Positions 1 through 6,004 of a stretch of 11,601 bases of DNA are shown piece after piece. Origin of the DNA: Patescibacteria group bacterium (GTDB taxonomy: Bacteria; Patescibacteria; Microgenomatia; Levybacterales; UBA12049); the NCBI GenBank assembly GCA_023381035.1, contig JAMCTK010000055.1, positions 1 to 11,601 on the forward strand, read 5' to 3'. Each line of letters opens with the position of its first letter. Within the stretch, counting starts at the first letter, position 1. The position numbers and the translations under genes were made by a program. The notes beneath the pieces were generated by a model. That model saw nothing but the letters and a program-made list of their open reading frames with translations. It ran no database searches and was not told the DNA's origin.

Positions 1-129
1 TCGAAAATCAAATATTAAAAAAATCAGAGATTAAACATTAACTAAAAACTTATAACTAGCAACTATTTGCAGGTGCTGGATGAGCTATAACGGAATTTCT
101 TTCTGATTATCTATTTCCTCCATTTTTTT

Positions 130-582
130 TCATTCCTCTTCTAGCATTCCTAACCCGCTCCATAAGGGGGCAAAAAATATTACTGCTCCTGAAACAGCCG
201 CGGCAAGACCGTAATTTCTCCTAGCTAACGCAACGCTATTCTTTTTGGCAAATTCTTTCGTAAAGCTTTTCTGAAAATCTTTCTCCATAGCTAAAACATC
301 CACAGCTTCATTCTCGACCAGTAAATTTCCCGGTGCTGTGGCTTCATGAATCCCGGCATAGTCCCTATTATCCTTAAGCTTATTTATTTCTCGATTAAGC
401 TCTCGTAGAGTGTTTTTAGCTGAGTCAATCTCTTCTGCAGAAGGATGTGGGTGAGAGGCTTCGTATGTCTGTAGAGCTCGTTTGCGGGTATCTTCAGCTC
501 TCTCCATCTGTCCGGTACCGCCAAACACTAATAAACCTGCTACAGCAAATCCGGAATATGTTAAGAATTTTCTGCGGGTCAT
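130..582 (-). CDS. Unrecognised small membrane/exported protein with a Tat-like N-terminus
   Basis: I do not recognise the family. The frame is open back to an ATG at 663, but I chose the ATG at 582. An AAAGGA Shine-Dalgarno site lies 7 nt before it. A good promoter (TTGACT, 17 nt, TATTAT) sits at 655-683, so the ATG at 663 lies upstream of the predicted transcript start. An ATG at 642 is the main alternative. From 582 the product is 150 aa and begins MTRRKFL, a twin-arginine-like motif, followed by a hydrophobic stretch (about residues 8-22) with no obvious AxA cleavage site. The middle (about 45-75) is charged, helical and coiled-coil-like. A second hydrophobic segment (about 123-145) lies close to the C-terminus, which ends in three glutamates. 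Likely topology is two membrane passes with the charged middle outside, or a Tat substrate with a C-terminal anchor. It is divergent from leuS with separate promoters. The function is unknown. Confidence 0.6.
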   Translation of the reverse strand: MTRRKFLTYSGFAVAGLLVFGGTGQMERAEDTRKRALQTYEASHPHPSAEEIDSAKNTLRELNREINKLKDNRDYAGIHEATAPGNLLVENEAVDVLAMEKDFQKSFTKEFAKKNSVALARRNYGLAAAVSGAVIFFAPLWSGLGMLEEE

Positions 583-589
583 TCCGGCG

Positions 590-595
590 TCCTTT
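590..595 (-). promoter_or_regulatory. Shine-Dalgarno site deciding the start at 582
   Basis: On the minus strand AAAGGA is followed by 7 nt and then the ATG at 582. It is the only well-spaced Shine-Dalgarno sequence I see before any gene here, so it carries weight in choosing this start over the upstream ATGs at 642 and 663. Confidence 0.5.
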
Positions 596-654
596 GGAGT
601 AGTTGTTTTTGCTTCGTTACCTATGATTTGTCTCTCATGCATTGTTATTGCTGG

Positions 655-683
655 ATAATACATCGGAGAAAGTCCAAAGTCAA
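655..683 (-). promoter_or_regulatory. Sigma70-type promoter for the small membrane protein gene
   Basis: Minus-strand TTGACT (678-683, 5 of 6 to consensus) is followed by a 17-nt spacer and TATTAT (655-660, 5 of 6). The predicted transcript start is near 648. This gives a leader of about 65 nt to the ATG at 582, or only about 6 nt to the ATG at 642. Confidence 0.6.
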
Positions 684-719
684 TATATTGAATGGTAAAT
701 GCTTAATTGTTCAATTGAT

Positions 720-747
720 ACTTAATTCTTAATACTTAATACTTATC
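720..747 (+). repeat. Four-copy 7-bp tandem repeat
   Basis: Four consecutive 7-mers read ACTTAAT, TCTTAAT, ACTTAAT and ACTTATC. The array covers the -35 region of the leuS promoter, in the gap between two divergent genes. It may be simple slippage-prone DNA or a set of protein sites; the sequence alone does not say. Confidence 0.6.
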
Positions 748-764
748 TTCAAGGATGTTATAAT
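736..764 (+). promoter_or_regulatory. Extended -10 promoter of leuS, leaderless start predicted
   Basis: TATAAT at 759-764 is a perfect -10 box with an extended TG at 756-757. TTAATA at 736-741 (4 of 6 to the -35 consensus) lies 17 nt upstream. Only 7 nt separate the -10 box from the ATG at 772, so transcription should begin at or next to the start codon. There is no room for a ribosome-binding site. Confidence 0.7.
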
Positions 765-771
765 CATTAAT

Positions 772-1152
772 ATGAAAAATCAAAAAAACGCGCCAAGGTA
801 TTTTCCAAAAGATATTGAGCCTAAGTGGCAAAAAAAATGGGAAGAAGAGAAGATGTATAGAGCTGATGATAAATCAGATAAGCCCAAGTTCTATACCTTA
901 ATCGAATTTCCTTATCCTTCAGGTGCCGGACTTCATGTCGGACATACTCGTTCCTGGTCAGCAATGGATGCCTATTCACGCAAGAAACGGATGGAAGGAA
1001 AAAATGTCTTGTATCCCATGGGGTGGGACGCTTTTGGCCTTCCGGCTGAAAACTACGCCATTAAAATGAAAATACATCCTAAAACCGTGGTTGCCGAAAA
1101 CATCCTGAATTTTAAAAGACAAATAAAAAGCTTGGGAAATAGATACAACTGA
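772..1152 (+). CDS. leuS: leuS 5' fragment (catalytic N-terminus of LeuRS)
   Basis: This 126-aa fragment holds the first half of the Rossmann catalytic core. It shows [13 protein letters not shown] with the HIGH-class signature HVGH at residues 55-58, and [10 protein letters not shown] at 84-93, where the amino acid and ATP are bound. Homology ends at residue 122 (KSLG). The last four residues (NRYN) and the TGA stop are out-of-frame sequence after the deletion junction. The start is well fixed: homology begins within about ten residues of this ATG, and the promoter -10 box lies 7 nt upstream. Alone it would be inactive, lacking KMSKS, the editing domain and the tRNA-binding domains. Confidence 0.85.
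   Translation: MKNQKNAPRYFPKDIEPKWQKKWEEEKMYRADDKSDKPKFYTLIEFPYPSGAGLHVGHTRSWSAMDAYSRKKRMEGKNVLYPMGWDAFGLPAENYAIKMKIHPKTVVAENILNFKRQIKSLGNRYN
1131..1142 (+). other. leuS: Frameshift/deletion junction inside leuS
   Basis: Upstream codons read in one frame through AGC TTG GGA (KSLG). Downstream LeuRS homology reads in the next frame from TGG GAA ATA GAT (WEIDT). The second frame has a TAA stop at 1124-1126, so the two frames overlap only at about 1127-1152. The missing piece must be congruent to 2 modulo 3; about 20 or 23 nt fits the family spacing. No homopolymer sits here, so a one-base sequencing slip does not explain it. Confidence 0.75.
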
Positions 1153-1327
1153 TCCTAACTATTACAAATGGACTCAATGGATCTTTCTTAAGTTTTTCGA
1201 AAAAGGTTTAGCTTACCAAGCAGACGTTCCTGTTAATTGGTGCCCATTTTGTAAAACCAACCTTGCAGATGAAGAAGTTCTGGCTGATGGTACGCACGAG
1301 AGGTGCGGTACCTTAACAGAGAAAAGG

Positions 1328-3223
1328 ATGCAGAAACAATGGCTTTTAGCTATTACCAAATACGCAGATAGGCTTCTGGAAGATTTACGAAAAGTTGATT
1401 ATCCAAATAAGATTCGGGTACAACAGGAAAATTGGATAGGTAAGTCTCAAGGGGTTGAGATAAATTTTAAATTGAAAGAGTCTGATATAGAAGTAGCTGT
1501 TTTTACGACTCGTCCTGACACCATTTATGGTACTACAGGTTTAGTTTTAGCACCGGAGCACCCATTAGTGCTACAAATTCTAAGCGAAAAATTAAAAATT
1601 AAATACGAAAATCTGAAAGAAATCAGAGAGTACGTTGAGAGGAGTAAGAAGAAATCCGAAATCGAGAGAACAAGCTTAGACAAAGCAAAAACAGGAGTTT
1701 CAACAGGTTTGTATGTGATTAATCCGGTAAGCAATGATGAAGTCCCTCTTTGGGTGGGTGATTATGTGCTTGGTTGGTATGGAAAAGGAGCAGTTATGTT
1801 GGTTCCCGGCCATGATAAGAGAGATTATGAGTTTGCCAAGAAATGTGACTTGGAAATTCGTGAAGTAATTAAGGGTGGAGATGTGAAAAAACAACCATAC
1901 GAAGGAGATGGAGTTTTAATTAACTCAGGAGAATTTAACGGTCAGAGCTCGAAAGAAGCTACAAAGAATATAACAAAATACATCGAAGAACATCATTTTG
2001 GCAAAACAATGGTCCAGTATAAAATTCGAGACTGGGTTTTTAGTAGGCAACACTATTGGGGGGAACCCATACCTGTTATTCACTGTGAAAAATGCGGAAC
2101 CCAGCCTGTTTCTGAAAAAGACTTGCCGGTTGAATTACCGTATTTGGAAAAATATGAGCCGTCAGGAACCGGAGAGTCACCTCTTTCTGTTGTTTCGGAA
2201 TGGGTAAACGTGAAATGCCCAAAATGTCAGGGTAAAGCAAAACGCGAAACAGATACTATGCCAAATTGGGCAGGATCAAACTGGTACTATCTAGCATATT
2301 TGTTTGCAAACAAGCTAAAAAATCCAAATCAAGAAAACATCTTCGAAGAGAATCAAGATGTCATTAAGCATTGGATGCCTGTAGATGTTTATCAGGGTGG
2401 TTTTGAACACACAACTCTTCATCTTCTATACTCCCGATTTGTCTATAAATTCCTTTATGACCAAAAAATCGTTCCCAATTCAGAGCCATATGCCAAAAGA
2501 AGGGTTCATGGAATAGTACTTGGTCCGGATGGGCGCAAGATGAGTAAGTCTTTTGGCAATGTCATAAACCCTGACGATATTGTAAAAGTATATGGAGCGG
2601 ATACCTTGCGAATCTATGAAATGTTTATGGGTCCTTTTGATCAGACAATTGCTTGGAATGACAATGGAGTAGAAGGCTGCTTTAGATTTCTAAAGAGAAT
2701 TTGGCAGCTGTCTCAATCAAATGTTTCAGAAACTGCCACTTCACGCACTTTAAGTGCCAGTCTGAATCAAACAATAAAGAAGGTTGGACAAGATTTGGAA
2801 GATTTTAAATTTAATACGGCAGTTGCAGCTATGATGCAATTTATTAATGACTGGCAGGGAGATAAAAAAGGGTTATCCAAAGCAGATTTAATAAGGTTTT
2901 TAGCAATTCTTGCACCTTTTGCGCCTCATATCTCTGAAGAGATTTATCAATCTATTTCTAAACATTCAGAGTTTCATTCGATTCACATGGAAGAATGGCC
3001 GGAATTTGATTCCAGGCTTCTTGTTAAAGATGAAGTGGTAATTGTTGTTCAGATCAATGGCAAGGTAAGGGAAAATCTATTGATCCCGAGTTCAGAATTA
3101 AAAAATCAAAGCTATGTTGAAGAGAGAGCACGAAAAAGCGACAAGGTTAACTCGTATCTGGATGAAAAACAGGTTAGGAAAGTAGTTTATATTGAGGGAA
3201 AGATAATAAATTTTGTAATTTAA
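1328..3223 (+). CDS. leuS: leuS 3' fragment (editing domain to C-terminus of LeuRS)
   Basis: The frame begins at this ATG, but LeuRS homology continues upstream in the same frame to about 1133, covering [13 protein letters not shown] and a CPFC...CGT zinc site. The ATG at 1328 is therefore an internal methionine, not a natural start. Within the 631 aa, the connective-peptide editing domain shows TTRPDTIYGTT and GHDKRDYEFA, whose Asp anchors the mischarged amino acid. A second cysteine set (CEKC and CPKC) suggests a structural zinc. KMSKS is at residues 404-408, preceded directly by HGIVLGPDGR with no leucine-specific domain. The anticodon-binding helical bundle and the small C-terminal domain follow. 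It ends with TAA, 24 nt before comEA. Confidence 0.8.
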   Translation: MQKQWLLAITKYADRLLEDLRKVDYPNKIRVQQENWIGKSQGVEINFKLKESDIEVAVFTTRPDTIYGTTGLVLAPEHPLVLQILSEKLKIKYENLKEIREYVERSKKKSEIERTSLDKAKTGVSTGLYVINPVSNDEVPLWVGDYVLGWYGKGAVMLVPGHDKRDYEFAKKCDLEIREVIKGGDVKKQPYEGDGVLINSGEFNGQSSKEATKNITKYIEEHHFGKTMVQYKIRDWVFSRQHYWGEPIPVIHCEKCGTQPVSEKDLPVELPYLEKYEPSGTGESPLSVVSEWVNVKCPKCQGKAKRETDTMPNWAGSNWYYLAYLFANKLKNPNQENIFEENQDVIKHWMPVDVYQGGFEHTTLHLLYSRFVYKFLYDQKIVPNSEPYAKRRVHGIVLGPDGRKMSKSFGNVINPDDIVKVYGADTLRIYEMFMGPFDQTIAWNDNGVEGCFRFLKRIWQLSQSNVSETATSRTLSASLNQTIKKVGQDLEDFKFNTAVAAMMQFINDWQGDKKGLSKADLIRFLAILAPFAPHISEEIYQSISKHSEFHSIHMEEWPEFDSRLLVKDEVVIVVQINGKVRENLLIPSSELKNQSYVEERARKSDKVNSYLDEKQVRKVVYIEGKIINFVI

Positions 3224-3247
3224 CTATAGTCGTTTCTATTATTAAGA

Positions 3248-3850
3248 ATGGAATCAGAGGAACTACGTCAAAAATTACTCTCATTTCTTAAACAAAACCT
3301 CTTCTTTGTTATCTTGTGCCTAGCTGGTGTAATTTTCCTTTTTTACGGATTAATGTCTTTTTATGGATCATCAACTGCTTCAGATCAGGTAGAGATAAAC
3401 ACGCAGGTAGATTCAAATATCGAGGCTAAGATAATCATAGACGTTGAAGGAGCAGTTTTTAAACCTGGAGTTTACCAAATTTCATCCTCAGGGAGAATTC
3501 AAGACGGATTAATCGCTGCAGGTGGGTTAAATGAACTGGCAGACAGAGAGTGGGTTGCTAAAAATCTGAATTTAGCAGCTAAACTTACTGACGGAGCAAA
3601 AATATATATTCCCAAGGCAGGGGAGCAGGTATCAATTCAAAATAGCAGCGCTGTTTCCAGCGTTGATGGTTTAATAAACATAAATATTGCTGATTCAACA
3701 TCACTAGATACCTTGCCTGGGGTCGGAAAAGTAACAGCTGAGAAAATCATAAATGGCAGACCATATTCTTCGACCACTGACTTGGTTGCCAAAAAAATCT
3801 TAGGAGCAACTGCTTTTGAAAAGATTAAGGATAAGATAAGCGCTTACTAG
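3248..3850 (+). CDS. comEA: ComEA-like DNA-binding competence protein
   Basis: ComEA is a membrane-anchored receptor that binds incoming double-stranded DNA during natural transformation and feeds it to ComEC. This 200-aa protein has the standard order. A short cytoplasmic N-terminus and one membrane helix (about residues 18-38) are followed by an SLBB domain (about 62-122, IDVEGAVFKPGVYQI to IYIPKAGE). A flexible linker then leads to a C-terminal helix-hairpin-helix DNA-binding domain (about 141-200, with ININIAD and LDTLPGVGKVTAEKI). Length and layout match complete members of the family. It lies 24 nt after leuS and 30 nt before comEC, so it is probably co-transcribed with both. No Shine-Dalgarno site precedes the ATG. 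A TATTAT at 3237-3242 could act as its own -10 box, but this is weak. Confidence 0.88.
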   Translation: MESEELRQKLLSFLKQNLFFVILCLAGVIFLFYGLMSFYGSSTASDQVEINTQVDSNIEAKIIIDVEGAVFKPGVYQISSSGRIQDGLIAAGGLNELADREWVAKNLNLAAKLTDGAKIYIPKAGEQVSIQNSSAVSSVDGLININIADSTSLDTLPGVGKVTAEKIINGRPYSSTTDLVAKKILGATAFEKIKDKISAY

Positions 3851-3880
3851 TTAGTTTTCAGATTCTGTTTCCAACTCGTA

Positions 3881-5167
3881 ATGACAAAACTTAGAGCATT
3901 TATATTCTTTACAATTTTACTTATTCTTCTTGGAATCAGATTTGCCCAATTTTTTACTAATTCTACAAATTTGAAACAGGGAGAGATGCTTGATTTTCAA
4001 ACAAGCCTAAGTTATGAGCCAGAAATTATTCTTAATTTCCAGAAACTAAAAACAACCTATCAGGGGCAAAGAATAACTGTTCTGGCTCCGCGATATCCTC
4101 AATTTTTTTATGGAGACAAGATAAAGATTAGAGGAACCGTAGAAGAGAAGGAATTTGTAAGCAGTAGGAATAACCGAGTGACAAAAGTCAAAACCATTTC
4201 TCTGTTAAAACCCAAGATCGAGCTTGTGAAAAGTCGTGAAAATAATTTTAATAATTTTCAAGATGAATTTTTAGCAGTTATTTTTAGTCTTCGCCAAAAA
4301 ATAATTAGCATTTTTAATGCTGCTTTACCCGCAAGTTTTGCTGGCTTAATGTTAGGGATCACTTTTGGAATCAAAGAAACAATGCCTGAAACATTTTTAG
4401 ATAACCTGAGACAAGTTGGAGTGGTGCATGTTATAGCAGCATCGGGAATGAACGTAACCATGACTGCAGGTTTTTTAAGTTCAATTTCAACCCAATTTTT
4501 CAAACGACAAACAGCTCTTGTCATAAGTATTTTTGGAATTATCTTCTATGCCTTTTTAGCAGGTTTTGAGCCTTCAATTATCAGAGCTTCAATTATGGGA
4601 ATTCTGGTTTTTTCTTCTCAGATCCTGGGTCGTCAATCCTTAGCTTCTTATTCGCTATTCTTAACCGCTTTTGTTATGCTTTTTGTCTCTCCGGAACAAA
4701 TAGAGAATCTTGGTTTTCAGTTGTCTTTTCTTTCTACAGCCGGCATCTTATACATTCAACCATTGATTTTAAGGATAAAACTATTTAGGAAGCCAAATTT
4801 CTTAACAGAGTCACTTGCTACAACGTTTTGCGCTCAGCTCGCTACTTTGCCGATCCTCATTCTAATCTTTGGAACTTATTCACTTTGGGCAATCCCTGTA
4901 AATATGCTGGTTTTATGGACCATTCCATTTTTAATGCTCATTGGAGTCTCAGGTTCACTTTTAGGGTTAGTGTTTGTGCCTTTTGGTCAACTAAGTCTTC
5001 TCCTTAGTTTACCCTTGTTAATATATTTTGAGAGAATTGTTAATTTTTTTGCCGGACTTAATACCGTAATTATGTTTCCAGCCTTGAATTGGGCGTTCGC
5101 AGCCTCGTATTATTGTTTTTTAATTGCTTTAATATATATTTTAAACCAAAGATATGAAAAAACTTAG
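3881..5167 (+). CDS. comEC: ComEC/Rec2 DNA-uptake channel, membrane part
   Basis: ComEC forms the inner-membrane channel that takes up single-stranded DNA in natural transformation. This 428-aa protein starts with a membrane helix (about 5-22) and an OB-fold-like extracytoplasmic region (about 40-115). The Competence domain follows with many membrane helices and family motifs: GLMLGI near 155-160, HVIAASGMNV at 183-192 (usual form HLLAISGLHV), RASIMG at 235-240 and NLGFQLSFLSTAGIL at 276-290. It ends after a hydrophobic helix at LNQRYEKT. The C-terminal MBL domain of long ComEC proteins is encoded by the next gene in the +1 frame, overlapping by 14 nt. The overlap holds an A6 run at 5157-5162. 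One A fewer would fuse both into a single protein of about 708 aa, a normal full ComEC length. Either the gene is naturally split or the run hides an indel. Confidence 0.88.
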   Translation: MTKLRAFIFFTILLILLGIRFAQFFTNSTNLKQGEMLDFQTSLSYEPEIILNFQKLKTTYQGQRITVLAPRYPQFFYGDKIKIRGTVEEKEFVSSRNNRVTKVKTISLLKPKIELVKSRENNFNNFQDEFLAVIFSLRQKIISIFNAALPASFAGLMLGITFGIKETMPETFLDNLRQVGVVHVIAASGMNVTMTAGFLSSISTQFFKRQTALVISIFGIIFYAFLAGFEPSIIRASIMGILVFSSQILGRQSLASYSLFLTAFVMLFVSPEQIENLGFQLSFLSTAGILYIQPLILRIKLFRKPNFLTESLATTFCAQLATLPILILIFGTYSLWAIPVNMLVLWTIPFLMLIGVSGSLLGLVFVPFGQLSLLLSLPLLIYFERIVNFFAGLNTVIMFPALNWAFAASYYCFLIALIYILNQRYEKT

Positions 5168-6002
5168 TTTAATTTTAGCCTTGCTCGTTTTTATCCTGGG
5201 TGGTTTTTTCTTTTATGATCAGTCAAAGTTCAATGATGGGAAATTGCATGTTATCTTTTGCAATGTTGGCCAAGGAGATGCCACTTTTATCAGAACTTCC
5301 AAAGGAACAGATATCTTAATTGATGGAGGACCGGATGATTCGGTGTTGAATTGTCTAACTAATCATATGCCTTTTTGGGACAGAACAATTGAAGTAGTTT
5401 TCGTAACTCATCCACACGCAGATCATCTAAATGGGGTGATTTCAACGTTAAAAAGATATAATGTGATACATTATGTTCGACAAAAAGGAGAAATTTCGTC
5501 AGATTTGGCAAAAGTCGAAAAAGCCATTTTGGCAGATAAAAAGTTAAGTGCTAAACTTTTTTCAAAAGGAGATTCTCTTAAAATTAAAGACGGGGTAGGG
5601 TTTCTTACTCTTTGGCCGGAAAACTCATCATTAATTCTTAATGAAAAAAACCTAGACGTTAATGGATCCTCGCTAATCGAGCTTCTGCTGTATGGCAAGT
5701 TTAAGATACTAATTACCGGAGATGCCACTTCAAGTGTTCAAGATCAGATGGTAACTGAAGCAGGGAAGATCTCCATTTTGCGAGTTTCACATCATGGTTC
5801 AAAAACAGGTTTGGATAATAAGATCGTGGAGGAACTAGACCCAGATCTAGCTATTATCTCGGTTGGTCTAAAAAATCGCTATGGTCATCCTTCTCTTCAA
5901 GCGCTTGATATCCTAAATAGACATGGAATAAAAACATTGAGAACAGATCTGGTTGGGGAGATAGAGATTGTTTCTGATGGAGATAAATGGGAATTGAGAT
6001 GA
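5154..6002 (+). CDS. ComEC-type metallo-beta-lactamase-fold hydrolase, membrane-anchored
   Basis: This 282-aa protein matches the C-terminal MBL domain of ComEC/Rec2, thought to degrade or process the non-transported DNA strand. An N-terminal hydrophobic helix (about 4-21) would anchor it, with the catalytic domain outside. The metal site looks complete: NVGQGDA (37-43), LIDGG (55-59), HPHADH (86-91, the HxHxDH motif), TGD with Asp190, and SHHGSK (212-217). A GHPS motif near 244-247 is also typical. Translation probably starts inside comEC (ATG within the 14-nt overlap), so the two are likely coupled. If the A6 run at 5157-5162 is miscalled, this is simply the C-terminal part of comEC, its first helix being the last membrane helix of the channel. 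It ends 2 bp from the stop of the convergent histidine kinase gene. Confidence 0.85.
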   Translation: MKKLSLILALLVFILGGFFFYDQSKFNDGKLHVIFCNVGQGDATFIRTSKGTDILIDGGPDDSVLNCLTNHMPFWDRTIEVVFVTHPHADHLNGVISTLKRYNVIHYVRQKGEISSDLAKVEKAILADKKLSAKLFSKGDSLKIKDGVGFLTLWPENSSLILNEKNLDVNGSSLIELLLYGKFKILITGDATSSVQDQMVTEAGKISILRVSHHGSKTGLDNKIVEELDPDLAIISVGLKNRYGHPSLQALDILNRHGIKTLRTDLVGEIEIVSDGDKWELR

Positions 6003-6004
6003 GC

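Larger units (their letters stand above)
772..3223 (+). pseudogene. leuS: leuS, leucyl-tRNA synthetase, frame broken near codon 121
   Basis: LeuRS (class Ia) charges tRNA-Leu with leucine in the cytoplasm. Homology runs from 772 to 3223 but switches frame around 1127-1152. The two parts join as ...RQIKSLG / [12 protein letters not shown]..., lacking about 7 residues found in the family (usually containing a YDW-like core). A single deletion of about 20-23 nt would explain both the missing residues and the shift. All else looks healthy: [14 protein letters not shown], zinc cysteines, the editing domain (TTRPDT; GHDKRDYEF), KMSKS, the anticodon-binding helical domain and the C-terminal domain (VVQINGKVR). 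The repaired length would be near 825 aa, normal for the family. The leucine-specific insertion that many bacterial LeuRS carry just before KMSKS is absent. leuS is normally essential and single-copy, and the remainder is not decayed, so an assembly error or minority variant is more likely than true loss. Confidence 0.85.

Noticed and set aside
1..129. Possible gene or terminator at the window start
   Set aside because: The stretch is AT-rich and I found no frame with coding character, no GC-rich hairpin and no clear T-tract in the needed orientation.
88..132. In-frame continuation past the TGA stop of the first gene (14 codons to a TAG), suggesting stop readthrough or TGA recoding
   Set aside because: The extension is short and low in information, and no coding frame here has an internal TGA where Trp or Gly is expected. 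Trp is encoded by TGG throughout, so the standard code fits.
1124..1152. Programmed ribosomal frameshift in leuS
   Set aside because: Conserved residues are physically missing at the junction, so no frameshift could restore the normal protein. There is also no slippery site or downstream structure.
1525..1894. Antisense open frames inside leuS
   Set aside because: They lie opposite strong LeuRS homology, have no start signals and no recognisable domains.
1328..3223. A genuine separate gene starting at 1328
   Set aside because: LeuRS homology continues in frame upstream of 1328 to about 1133, so the ATG is internal to leuS.
4258..4524. Antisense frame inside comEC
   Set aside because: It is a reverse-strand shadow of a membrane-helix-coding region with no homology or start signal of its own.
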